From Merluccius polli (Eukaryota > Chordata > Actinopteri > Gadiformes > Merlucciidae), in NCBI GenBank assembly GCA_030340625.1, contig JAOPHQ010005140.1, positions 107,001-171,000 of the forward strand: a stretch of 64,000 bases of DNA, in the 5' to 3' direction. Under the pieces are notes generated by a model. It did not search any database. It had not been told where the DNA came from and was given only the letters and a program-made list of their open reading frames with translations. Shown here in pieces: positions 24,485 through 36,279 of this stretch (positions within the stretch are counted from its first letter, which is position 1; each line of letters starts with the position of its first letter). The translations under genes were made by a program, and so were the position numbers.

Positions 24485-26093
24485 CCGGTTCCCAACTTGT
24501 TTATTTCAAGGTGTCTGACTCACAGGGCATCACTGGAACAACTCCCCACCTCAGATGTCTGAAAAGACTGCATTATGCTAGCAGACATTTTACATATGGC
24601 AACATGAAGGACATTTAGCAGGAGGAAGGGGGGGCGAATTGTCCCATCAATTTGATTTTTCTCTCACTTTCTAAATACCTGGGAAGGAGTTGGGTTATGC
24701 ACAGAGATGGGATAGCTATATACTGCGCTGTGCTCTGTCCTCCTAAATGGATATGAATAGGGCACTCCATTTGAAGGAAATGTTAGTCATGTTTGGGATG
24801 CAAATTGCACGTCTCTCCACATATCAATGAAGTGCCCACGGCTTTTATAATGTATAGTGTGTTGAAATATAAAACCATCCCTCTGAGGATATGTAAATGG
24901 GGTTAAAAGGATCTGAATCTTGAGTGGAAGAAAGTGTAGGCTTGTTGTGTGTGGATTAATGTTTTGGATAAGATGCATGCATGTGATTATGTTTTGTGCT
25001 TGTATCGTGTGTGGTGTGATGGTGTTGGTATGTGAGCATCATTAAAATGCAAGCCACTCGTATGTACTAATTTGTTGTGTTGCTTGGAAAATATGGTTTT
25101 GAGTAGCCCAAAGCCTTTTAATTTTCTCCTTAATCCAAGTGTTTCAGCAAAAAAACAAAGAACAGTGTTTAGTGCTGGCTAAGGAAAACTGATTTCCACA
25201 AATCTGGCTTGGGGCAGGCCATCTTCCGGGTAGATGAGGTACAATCAGTTTTGCTCAAGACTATTTGCACAGCTGCCTTACTTGTCCCACTCTGCTGCTT
25301 CCAAACTCCCCGTAGATCACTTCAGCCTGTCAATAATTGCATGGCAACAGAGCCACTTTGGTAAGAGATGGCCTGAATGCAGGGAACGTGGACTGCACAC
25401 TTAAGAGCTGCAAGAGCACACTCTGCATCAGATAAAGAAAAAAATCAACAGCCATAACACTACCCTAGATATGGGGGACAGGTCATTATTTGCACAGTTC
25501 TTGTCTTCAGTGTAATGTGCCGACGTAAAACCACTGCCCACTGCTGTCTCTTCGGCAAACAAGTTGGGAAGAACGGTCATAATGAATGACAAGGATTGTC
25601 ATAAATAAAAAAGATATATCTACACTTGAGTTCATGTTCAGAATTAATTTCAAATATAGTTGAATAGGTGCAATCGGTGCCATTTGCAAACGAAACACAT
25701 GAAAGAGCCTTAATTACTTTTATTCCCCCCCCAGTAAAATGAGGAGAACAAGAGCACTTCAATAGCTCCAATCCTGAGCCGAAAACAAAGCACATCGGGG
25801 AAGGATTCTGAGTCCATGGCAACGCTTTCACACATTGTGTCCTCACGACACTCATCTGGCCTGCTTTGTTAGTTTGTGGTAACGGTGTTACAGGAACACT
25901 GTTGCTTGTCATCTCCACTACAGACTCAATGAACTGTGGATTTGGCAGTTGTGTTCCTCAGGGGGAATGTGGAAAAGCAGACTACAGCTATGCTTTACCT
26001 ACTGAACTATTTGGAGAGAAAACCAGCAGTTGCCTATTGTAATCAACGTAGCGCTCTGCATAAATGACAGATGTCAGCTTTTTATAGATTATC

Positions 26094-26110
26094 TTTTTTT
26101 TTTTTTTTTT
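26094..26110. repeat. T17 homopolymer
   Basis: A run of T. It could be the reverse tail of a retrocopy, but no recognisable body is attached. Confidence 0.9.
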
Positions 26111-27253
26111 CTGGTCGATACATCTTCCAGCACATGTGAAGCAATCATTTTTGGAATAACTACAGGTACAAATGTGTCAGTCAGTTGGTATTTGCTTATG
26201 CTAATGTTTTGGTCAGAGCCTTAAACCCTGGTTCCTCTATTTCAGAATTGAATGATGTACAAACCACAATGGCACATAAGTCACTGATAACTAATCACTT
26301 ATTTTCATTTTTCTTTTGGCTTTTCATTAAAACATGTCAAAGAATGACATGTTTTACTCATTAGGAAACTGTTAATATTGTTTTACACTTTCATCTGTTC
26401 CCTTTTCCGGGTGTTTAATAACATCAAAATATTTTTTTATAGAAATTCAGTCAGAGACCAGTGTCAAAACCAACCACCCATCAACAATCATCTATGGCCC
26501 ACTTATGCAGTTATATACAAACAAGGGCGTGGCCACTAAAGCTACTCGATATCCTATTTACGAATCCTCCCAACGCCTACAATTGAAATGTGTTGTAACA
26601 GATGACCTTTCATCCCCATTGGGATTCACCACTCAACAAAGTCAATTGTAATTTGGTGGAACTGCGGGAGGAAAAAGGGGCTTCTTCTTTAGTCTCGGCA
26701 GCCTCAATCCATCAGTTTCCAATTATAATCCTCCAGGGCTGAAGTTCTCAAGTTCACCAACCTTGGCCAAGCTTATTTATGCTGTTGTTATTTTCATCTA
26801 GCCAAATCAAGGTCTTTGGTGGGAGGTGTGTGAAATCATATTGCTGTTATCTAAAGGAACCATCTGTGTTGCATGCTCAAGAAAGGTCAATGCCTTTGCA
26901 CAGAACTTGGGAATGAACAGTTCGCCTTGATTAGCACGCAATATCTAGAGGAAATGCAGAGCGATACCAAACCACCTAGGTGTCAATAGACCCTTTTGTG
27001 AATTCACTTTCAAATTTAAATATCAATGCACTCATGGACAACGGACTATTTAACCCATAATAGGCCCATATCTCATCACTTTCAAGCCACAACTGGGGCT
27101 TTAGAAATGAGACGTAGAGGACCTCTGCTGTTCTGTTATGACCTATGGACCAAAGGAAGCTGCATGCACATACTGACCTCTGAGCAGGAGACGCTGACGC
27201 TCTCCAGCATGTAGTAACTACAGTGGATAGAAGAAGTCAATATGACTTTGTGG

Positions 27254-27335
27254 TAGGATAGTGTAGTGGCGAGGGTGTTTCGAATCCCAGAAGAATGTTC
27301 TGGGTTCGATCCACAATATTTGCCGGTAGGGTATC
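27254..27335 (+). mobile_element. tRNA-like SINE head fragment
   Basis: An A-box-like TAGTGTAGTGGCGAGGG is followed about 40 bases later by the B-box-like GGGTTCGATCCAC. The spacing fits a tRNA-derived SINE head. No tail or target duplication was seen and the right boundary is a guess. It cannot fold as a normal tRNA because the 3' acceptor half is not complementary. Confidence 0.5.
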
Positions 27336-29362
27336 CAAGATGTCTGCTCTTGAATTAATCTTTTATCAGAGATCAGTGAAAGTACATTTGGATAAATACC
27401 AAATAATTTTGGTAAACCTTAAAAACTAATTTAAAAAAAGATATATAAATAAAGGTTGTTTGTAGGATCCACCACCATCACAAGACTGGGACCACTCTTG
27501 ATAGATCTCTGATGTTTAGCTAAAGAGAAATAATATCACTGCATCTTTCCCACTGAGAGGAAGTGTCGACCTTTCGGTGATGGCTCCTCTGCACAATCAG
27601 CACATAACAAATGTCCTTTAACACCACCACATCAGGGACTCATTTTTATTTTTTTTTTCACAAACAAATTGCTGCCTTTTTTACGCCATCATTATTTGTG
27701 CTATCAGTTTAATTCATCTTAAGAGAAATGAAAGCAGTATGCATCTGAATCTGTAATCACCTTTGAGATTATTATTTTGTATCCCATTGGACAGTTTACC
27801 TGTGAAGTCTGGATGGGGTTGTGGGTGTGCCACTGCGGCAACTCTGACTTCTTTGGTACTTTGTACTACTACAAATATATAGCATTTTGAATGCAAAAAT
27901 AGCATTTTGTAACCAAAATATACAATTGTTTTTAAAGTAATTTACACAAGGGTATTATAAGGGTACTAAATACTTATTGAACTCAAAAAGGTAAACTCAA
28001 TTTTATTGAGTTGTAAACTTGTGTATAGAATCGAACACAGAGGTGAAATTCGACCTCTCAACCCTTTTTTTATGGAATCTGGTGTTATTTCAGTTTTTCC
28101 TGGTTGAATGTCAGAACAGGTTTTATCTTATTGTTGCCCTTACCAAAACATCCCACAATACAAAGACATGCAATTTGGTGACAGCTGCCACTGACTGGGC
28201 TTATCATTGGCAGTGAAATACATGTAAAGTAGATATTGCCACCAAATCACCATGTGAAAGGAGACCCTGAATAATTTAAAATCCTTACTGTGTGTGAATG
28301 TGATGGCCTTGGTCCCTGTCTGGCTTTGCTGCTGTGTCAGTCAGGGTCAAACTGCTGTAAAACCAAGTGTCAGAGCTAAGAGCGAAGACCGATAAGGCCT
28401 TGCAAGTGCAGATCTTAACCAATGGTCAGTCTGAGAAATCCAATTCACAATGAGATCCCACCGGAGCCGGGACTCACAGCAATTTGTCTGAAGCTGTAAT
28501 TGATATTTGTCGGAGGGAAAAGGGTGTTCTTCGTCTGCCCTCAAGCTCTGGGGGGGGGGGGGGGTTGCGCAGCAGCAAGAGCAAGATGTGTAGCCCAAAG
28601 AGACATTTAAGCCTTTGTGTGGTCTCATAAGGCCTGGCTATGTTTTTCAATGGGTTGGTTGTTAGGATTGACCTGTTTTTTTTCCTAGGGAATTTGTGAG
28701 CCTTTTTGTACCTTTTTTTTTAATACCATCATATTTTCCGTTTTGAATGCAGGTGGGAACAAGGGCTGATCTATTGCACGTGAGGTGGAGCAGAAACAAG
28801 GGCATAGACCGACCAAGCGTCTTTTCGTAGCCTCCATGCAACCCCCCCTGCTGTTTTTAAATACCTATCATATAGCGAAACAGTGATTCTTCCAACCCCG
28901 TTTCACGCCGAGCCTGTTTCGGAGATTATATTCTCCTGAGGTCATTCTGTCTTTTTGTCTTAGACTCCCACGGTCTCTCGCTCTCGCTCTCAAAAGCAGA
29001 AACAAAACATAGAAAAACCCCTCAATGACAGACAATCTGGCAAGCCAAAATGGCCTTAGGAATACAACTGGCTGAGTGGCGAGCACTCAGGGTCTGTCTT
29101 TATGCTCTGCGCAGGTCACCCTAGTTATTCCTTTAACGGTTGACCTTGTGGAAATTGCCGGTCGCTCCTTTGAGACCCCCGGCCCTCTCCTGGTGGCTTG
29201 GGTGGGGTCACAGCAGACTCATCTCATCCACTGAAAGCCTTCAACTGTATGGATGCAGGGGTCCCGTCAGCATTCTCCACACCACTCACTAGTGGGCACC
29301 CAGGAAGATGAGTGCCTCCGAGTTGTGGGGGAGGGACACACCAGTGTTTATGGCAGTCGGCA
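27336..29362. other. Gene-free stretch
   Basis: A G15 run at 28550-28564 is the only clear feature. No exon was recognised. Confidence 0.45.
28550..28564. repeat. G15 homopolymer
   Basis: A run of 15 G bases. Confidence 0.92.
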
Positions 29363-31088
29363 TACCTGCCAACCTGCACACGTTTTGTATGTCAACTCCA
29401 AAATTCTTGGTCAAAGTATTACTTGTGAGCTAAAACTATGCAGGAATGGACTTTTCCTTAAGAATTTCCCTTTTTCTTCTTCAATTTGTGTATTTGATTC
29501 AGTGTGATAATATCACAATATTCTATAGTACCGATCGGCGAGACAAAACACGGAGACAGAATTTGTATTGCCCCCCCCTTTCCTTTTACTCGCCTCGGTC
29601 AGCGTCATATAATGTTGACTTGACAAGCTTCATCAGTCAGTGCAGACACTGACATTGACGTCTACACTCGATGCATCCCGTTTCAAAGAAGATTGACGGC
29701 TATACACACTCAACGTTGACTCATTGTTAAAAGGTAAAATTGGAGGGGAAAAAACAATGCGCAAATAATGATGATTTTGTAACAATAGTTAGGATATTAC
29801 ACAGGGCGCAACATAAATGCTTGTCCGCTTGTACAGAATTTAGTGAAAAATCATGAACCAAAATGAATCACCGTGTGGCTTTACTTTAAATGCCGCCTAT
29901 TATTACTCAGCTATTTAGTTAAATGAATACGATCAGAATATCATTTTGAAACTAAATTGTATTTGTGATACTTCCAACTAGCGGTTGCCTGTAACCAAAA
30001 ATAGCTCAGCTAGCGCTCAGCTTGACCAATCAGAAGTCGATCCGTCTGCAGGTACAGACCGTAGGTTACCTCAGACACGTCGGTTAACTGAGTAGCGATG
30101 TTTCTAAAATGCAGTGGTGGACCACAGAGTTTAATACATTAATGGTAAACCCTGGTTAACATTAGCCTACATTAACACTGTAGTTCTCTGTTGTATAGCT
30201 CCTGTTCAGAGAAATATGATGTGATATGTTGGGTGAAATACATAGCAACAACATTACACTTTCCAACATAAGTCGGAAAGTGACTTGTTTCATTCTTTAT
30301 TCCAGCTCCATCTTTATAAAGAGACGACCCTTGGAAGTCAAGATGTCGTGCTGAAGAAGACACAGCTAGAGGAACTAGGGGAGTGAATATCTCCCTCTCT
30401 CACATGCACATCTTAGTCTAGTTAAGGCTGAATTAACAGGGTATGGTAATTTTCCCTTACACATAACCGTATATTCAACAGAAGACAGTTCTAATTATTG
30501 TGTTGTCCAGGTGGATGTGAAACTCTGACCTTTTGGTCCATGCGCGTTTTAATTTCAAGTAAATTGTGTTGCTGATTAGTAAACTGGTTATTACACACAA
30601 TTGTATATTTTATTTTTTTTCCCTTGACGAGACTTTGGACGTACTTGTTAAAACAAAATATGGTTATGTGAAAATAGCTGCTATCAGATACTATCAGCTA
30701 GCTTGCCCTCATTATAGGTTAATATTAATAATGTTATCCAGGTGGAATTTCACCCAACGCTTGAAATATGGCAAAGAGTTGTGTGTTTTTAGGGTTTGTG
30801 TTTTATAACACAAATATAATCATGATATTGAATATTAATTTAAAAAAAAATAATGCATTTGATTTATTTAGCAATAAAAATACAAACTAAATCTCGAGGT
30901 GCTTCACAGAAAAAGTCAAAACAAGCATAGCACGTTGAAAAAAAAAATCATGAATGTTGTTCATGATTCCAGCTAGCTGACACGTCAGATGAGGAAACTG
31001 TGGGCATCTGCCCCTACACACCCCCCCACCCCCCGGGGGTTTGCATGTATCGATGATACTCATAAATATTGTCCAAGGTTGGCAGGTA
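29363..31088. mobile_element. Candidate hAT-like element, about 1.7 kb
   Basis: TACCTGCCAACCT at the left and AGGTTGGCAGGTA at the right are inverted complements. Known: TGCCAACC-type termini occur in fish hAT elements. The flanking octamers do not match, no transposase is present, and 13 bases could pair by chance over this distance. The sequence between shows nothing else that I recognise. Confidence 0.35.
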
Positions 31089-32574
31089 CAACAGAGCTAC
31101 AGCGGTGCTCCAAGTGAACCACAGAGTAGCTCACCGCTTGGGCAAGCGTTTTTCATGTTGTTGTGGTTGGGGTTGTGAATTGCAGGTACAACAATATCTT
31201 TTATGTATTTTTATTTAATTGATTGAAAGTTTTGAAAGAGTCCTGAAGGTTACACACAAAGTTTTTACATTTATTTTTTCCCAAAAAACTTCCCTTGAAA
31301 CTAGTTGCTCCACATTTACCACTAAAGGGAGTTTTTACCCCTAAAGGGACTTTGAACAATTATTGGGTCTTATAACCCAGGTTAACGGTGTGGATTAACT
31401 TTGGAGAAAGAACTCAATGATAATATAATAATAAGAAATAATAATCACCACCATTAAATGCAGCAGGCTCATCTGTGCGGGGTGCCTCTGCCAGGGCCAA
31501 CAGAAAGGTGGTGCCGGAGGTGCATTCATACGCACACAACAACCACGGCAACCTCTCTCTTACCTTTATCATACTTTTTCCCACTAATAATTGAGAGCAC
31601 CAGGGGTGGCGTCGGGGGAGGATTGATGGAAATATCGACTGCCTCCTCCATTTCCTCTCCTTATGTCTTTGATGTATTTGAACAATGCTGCCGTCGCATA
31701 CCAAACCCTTTCAGAACAAAGGGCCAGCCATTGCATCGCAGGGTTTCTATATGGTAAAGCAGACTTGGAAGGATCATCGTAGTTCCTGAGTCGAAATCCT
31801 CTGCTTGCTTCCCTTTTGTTTTTGCCGCACTGCAAATTTACTGTAGGTTAAAATGATGTAGAGTAGCAGTACATCTACACATAGAGACACAGCGTAATTG
31901 CTGCTTCAGTGTAATCATGCTGTATTCAGGTGTTTGTTAGGGATCTGGGGGTGGCAGCCTTTTATTTAGGCTTCCAGAGGTTTCTCCAGGCCCTTCTGTT
32001 CACTGTTCACCTTCTGTGTACTTCAATGTGACCTTCCCAGTTCGACTGTAGCTCACTAAATCTCCTTTCACGTGGTTTCAATAAGTCTTTTTAATAGACT
32101 GTCTCTGTATGACAGGACAATGTACTTTTCTTTTGTGTGACCTCGTATTGCGAAGTGAAAAGAAATGAGAATGAGATTAATTTGTCACTGCTGCTTCTGA
32201 TCAGTATGTATATAATCTCAGGACTAAAAGTAGGAGGTGCATACACCATGCATTCTTACTTTTGGTTTTCGTAATAAGGCTTTCCACAAGCAGCAGTGGT
32301 TTTCTTAATTTAATCCTGTTCCGGGCTCTGAAACGATTTTGCACAATAACGTACCGCGTGGAATACAAATTGCTTGATGAAATGGAATTATTTCTTGTTC
32401 CTTCTGATGGCGCGCTGCCCGCCAAGATTGCTGCCATCTTGGTCAGCAGCACATCACAAGGAGAACCATGTACCTGGTATTGGAAAGAACGCAGCAAAGA
32501 CCATCCGTCTTTCTCTGCTTCTAAACAGTGATACCACTCAAGGTGAATCATTGGCAATGTGTTGGTATGTGCAA
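31089..32574. other. Gene-free stretch
   Basis: Overlapping frames on both strands (99-133 codons near 31458-31757 and 32201-32602) have no recognised domain. Confidence 0.4.
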
Positions 32575-32594
32575 GGGGGGGGGGGGGGGGGGGG
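32575..32594. repeat. G20 homopolymer
   Basis: A run of 20 G bases, followed about 30 bases later by a short ATT repeat (about 32624-32640). Confidence 0.93.
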
Positions 32595-32671
32595 TGGTGC
32601 ACTGTAGTTCTAATATTACACGTATTATTATTATTATTATATAGATAATATTATATTACATGTGAGACGTG

Positions 32672-32709
32672 AGTTTACTATGCAGAGCTGTTGCTCTGCA
32701 TAGTAAACT
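32672..32709. repeat. Perfect 17-bp hairpin
   Basis: AGTTTACTATGCAGAGC and its exact inverted complement GCTCTGCATAGTAAACT are separated by TGTT. The 38-nt hairpin is shorter than a usual microRNA precursor. It has no T run and no TIR element around it. Confidence 0.9.
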
Positions 32710-32940
32710 GCATGTGGAATTCATGAAGCCCATTTCAAATGGAAATGATGGAGAACCTCACCAGCATTGATATAAATAAATATTGTAAATATTGACGGTG
32801 ATCACAATCACATGTAAGATGGATTTCATGACGGTAGTTTACTCATATGACTAACTCGCCATAGCCTTTTGTTTTTTCCTATAACAACTATAATTCACTG
32901 AAGTATTGCTTTGTGCTACAAAGTTATATACAGTTATTGT

Positions 32941-33204
32941 GGGCAGTGGTGCAGGAGGTAGAGCGGGTTGCCTAGTAGCTAGTTCGATTCCCGGCTACTC
33001 CTAGCTAAGTGCAGAGGTGTCCCTGAGCAAGACACCTAACCCAAAACTGCTCCCGGCGAGCTGGCTGTCGCCTTGCATGGCTTACCTGCCGTCAGAGTAT
33101 GAATGTTTGTATGAATGGGTGAATGTGAGGCAATAATTGTGAAGCGCTTTGAGTGGTTATACCTATGAGAAAGCGCTATATAAATGCAGTCCATTTACCA
33201 TTTA
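32941..33204 (+). mobile_element. tRNA-headed SINE, near full length
   Basis: Seen: a tRNA-like head (GCAGGAGGTAGAGCGGG, then the B-box GTTCGATTCCC at 32982-32992), a body with GAGCAAGACACCTAACCC and GAATGGGTGAATGTGA, and a 3' tail with AGCGCTTTGAGTGG, AAAGCGCTATATAAATGCA and a terminal CCATTTACCATTTA. A related copy lies in reverse at 49060-49326. Known: this architecture (Pol III promoter head, body, LINE-like hairpin tail, short terminal repeats) is that of teleost tRNA-derived SINEs mobilised by a partner LINE. The family name was not assigned. Confidence 0.88.
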
Positions 33205-33675
33205 CTATTGATGTGCCGCACATGTACATCGCTCTTTCAGCTTTACTCATTGTTACATAATCAACACAAGTGCTATCTTGTATATGTAATTTGACAGTGT
33301 TGCATATGGAATACATGTTTTATTGTCTTATTTTACTAGTGTGCTCCTGCTTATAAGCATTCATAGGGGGAACTACTGAAGGTCAGACACCTTCTAGCGT
33401 ATTACAGATATAATCACACACTAAAATGATGTATTGATCTGCGCCACCACACAGGTGGCTCATGGAAAGATCCTCAGCTTTATCATCGAGCACATTTCAT
33501 TCCTCGTCTGACGTGCGAGCAAGAGAAGGCAATGTTTCAGAGTTTCACATTTGGCAATCTTTCGTATACTAACTACGTCGAGAGGCGAAGATCACCGTTG
33601 ATCGCATTGTCCCAAAATCAAATGATATGCCAAGAATGCTATGATTGATGCTATTGACCAAATTAAATATGATTG
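33205..33675. other. Gene-free stretch
   Basis: Nothing was recognised between the SINE and the inverted-repeat structure. Confidence 0.45.
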
Positions 33676-34521
33676 GCAGTCGACCCTTGCCACACGCCAA
33701 CTAAGTGGCATTGCTTAGCTCCTCGGACACAGGTAGATGTTGTAAAGCCAGTTTATTGGAGATGGCAAGATGATACAGCCAGAGCAGATGTTAACATGCT
33801 GTCATGACAGCATGAGTGTGTGGTGATGGCTGGTTTATCCTAGGTGCCATGATTGCTCATGCACCATAGGTGTGCATCCCCACCCAGCCCCAGAGCCTAA
33901 TCAGTCTGACTCAGGCCAGGTGAGGCTGCTTAAACTAGCCATCAACCACACACACTCCACAATTAAGTTATTCTGACCCAATACCATGATATTGATAATG
34001 TGATGACCTTAATTATCTTGTCCCAGGGTTGTGGTTATGGTTAGGCTAAATATAGACTAATGGTAAAATATAATGAATGTATCAATTACTACTAATCTAT
34101 TGCCTTGAATGCTAGAGGCTCTATCAACCACAGACAATGTTGATCCCATTTATTTACAACACATTACTGACAAAAGAGTGTTTCAACAACAGCAAAATGC
34201 CATCAAAACCATGTGCCATTCTAATATGCCAGTGTGGAGTGTATGTGGAGTGTGTGTGGTTGATAGCTGGTTTACAGCCTCACCTGGCCTGAGTCAGACT
34301 CATTAGACTCATGCAATCATGGCACCCAGGATAAACCAGCTATCACAACACACTCGAGAGAGAAAGAGAGAGACACTGTCATAGCAGCATGTACCATCTG
34401 CTCGGTGTATACCATAATGCCATCTCCAATAAATGCATCTTCAAATCAACATCTACCTGTGTCCTGTGTCGGAGGGCCCCAGTAAAAGCCACTAAGGTGG
34501 CGTGTGGCAGGGGTAAACTGC
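33676..34521. repeat. Large inverted repeat: arms about 285 and 277 bp, spacer 284 bp
   Basis: Seen: the left arm (33676-33960) and the inverted right arm (34245-34521) share long blocks such as TCTGACTCAGGCCAGGTGAG, CATCAACCACACACACTCCA and GGCTGGTTTATCC, with indels. Each arm has a poly-A signal hexamer at the same place (AATAAA at 34438-34443; its complement at 33752-33757) followed by ACATCTACCTGTGTCC. The left arm has a perfect 20-nt palindrome (33795-33814). Inference: either two solo LTRs or retroelement 3' ends inserted in opposite orientation, or one foldback element. The arms encode nothing. The spacer resembles neither arm. Confidence 0.85.
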
Positions 34522-35439
34522 TACCACCAGTCGGTCGATGCTTTTATCTGTCATGCAACACCATGACTGCATACCTTGATTGCGTGGGTTGCCCCAGTGG
34601 GAACCCCTAACCCTGGCAAGGCTTTACCATGATGACACAATGACACAATTTTACTGATGTCTTGATGCAGTAATGCTGTTGATCTGGATCTCCACGGACC
34701 TCCGTCGATTATTAAAATCTTGCCTTGTGTCACGAAAAACAGATACATCAATACATCATTCAGTTCTACTTGCCTAGCAACAATGTATTCACTTGTGCCT
34801 GAGAAATGAGTGAATACCACAATGGCCAATTTTATTACAGAGTTCACCTTAGGAAAATAATCTCATTAGTATTAGTGTCATGGTGAAAAATGTCTGTGTT
34901 CTCTTGGTTAATGTCTTTCATTTCTATGCCTATATGTATTGATATATGTAGCAATATACTAAAATGCACTGTGGTATGTTAATGTGTTCTTTGAATGGCC
35001 CTAATCCTTGGAAAGCTTGTAAGGGGCAGTCAGCCTTATATTCCAAGGTCCAAGGGACCTCAGCAATTCATATTCATGCAAGGACAAAATTGTGAAATGT
35101 AATTATGTTCTGGCCTTCAAAGTAAAAGCCCTCTTTGGACGTAATTTGTATGATGTGTGCGGATAAAATGTTTTCAGACTAAATATGATTTTAGAAATGA
35201 TCTGTGCAAAGGAGAGGCCATTGGTTTAATCATGGGAGAGCTATCGCTAATGAATACACATAAGCATATAAGTGTTGTTGGTAAACTGTAAGACATCAGA
35301 TTTTAAAGGTTACTGAAGGATTAGGATAGATTAAAAACACATGCCAGGGGAAAAGGGGAAGGATGTGACCTAAGTTGACATCAATTTTCTGAATTGCAAT
35401 TTATAAGGTATTACTTGGACCTAGTTGATCATGGGCATT
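34522..35439. other. Gene-free stretch
   Basis: No repeat termini, exons or simple repeats of note. Confidence 0.45.
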
Positions 35440-35443
35440 TTAA

Positions 35444-36179
35444 AGGGGAATTTCACTTTATAACACTTCTGGGGTCATTTTCACACATACCCGCGCTTTT
35501 GTGTGCACCGCAAATAGTTTTTAGGTTGCAACCTAAATTCAACATCAAACTCCATGTTAGACTCATTGTAAACACACGTCCCTGCTTCTAATGACTGATA
35601 TTGAATTTGTTAACCTTTTCATTTTTTGATAAGTTATTTGATTATTTTAATGTTATGCTGTTTTGTTGCTTTCCTTGCAAATGCAGGAAGTAGACCCAGA
35701 CAGTTTAGTGTCAAACTCGAGGATCCACGACTTCTGATGTGGACGTACCTGCCGACAATAGCATTAGGTTGGTCATAGAAATAGATTTAGCTGTGAAACA
35801 AAATTGAGGAAGAAAAAAACAAACTATTATGTGGACTTCACACAATACAAAATAGTTCTTTGTTTCTAACGTTTAACATTTAAAATATAATAACTAATCA
35901 AAAAATGAAGGCCAACCCATTCATTAGAAGGACATCATCAGTCATGAGAAACGGTGACTTGTGTTTACAATGAGTCGTGGAATTTGATGTTGAATGGGCC
36001 ATTGGATTGGATTGAATGGGTTTGCTCACATGGGTATGGATTGGATTGAATGGGTTTGCTCACATGGGTATCAAATATCTAAATATTGAAGCAAGCAACT
36101 TAAAAACTGTCTGAGGTGCACACTAAACCCGGGTAAGTGTGAAAATGACCCCAGAAGTTTTATAAAGTGAAATTCCTCT
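35444..36179. mobile_element. TTAA-type TIR element 2 (Kolobok-like), 736 bp
   Basis: Seen: the outer about 45 bases at both ends are inverted complements with a few mismatches (GAATTTCACTTTATAA, then CTTCTGGGGTCATTTTCACA). TTAA precedes the left end and TCAA follows the right end, one base from a TTAA duplication. Subterminal arms also pair further in (TTCAACATCAAA and GACTCATTGTAAACACA with their inverted complements near 35965-35995), so much of the element could fold back. The first bases inward are AG, as in Kolobok. No transposase frame. Confidence 0.75.
36004..36071. repeat. Perfect 34-bp tandem duplication
   Basis: Two identical units starting GGATTGGATTGAATGGG, in the right arm of TTAA element 2 only. 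Perfect identity implies a recent duplication or gene conversion. Confidence 0.95.
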
Positions 36180-36259
36180 TCAAAGTATTTTTCTTTAGAA
36201 ATCTATAGAAATTGGTTGCCATTCATGATGATGGATTTATTCTCGATGCCTTGAAACCC

Positions 36260-36279
36260 ATATATATATATATATATAT
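36260..36279. repeat. (TA)10 microsatellite
   Basis: An uninterrupted TA repeat. Confidence 0.9.

Larger units (their letters stand above)
23499..27253. other. Gene-free stretch
   Basis: It contains the TG repeat, hairpin and poly-T listed separately. The region at 25200-25450 is low in repeats, with single CAGCTG and CATGGCAAC motifs, which is not enough for a regulatory call. Confidence 0.4.

Noticed and set aside
32941..33010. tRNA gene
   Set aside because: The A and B boxes are present, but the acceptor ends do not pair and a SINE body follows. The same holds for the heads at 8358, 27254, 49326 and 55411.
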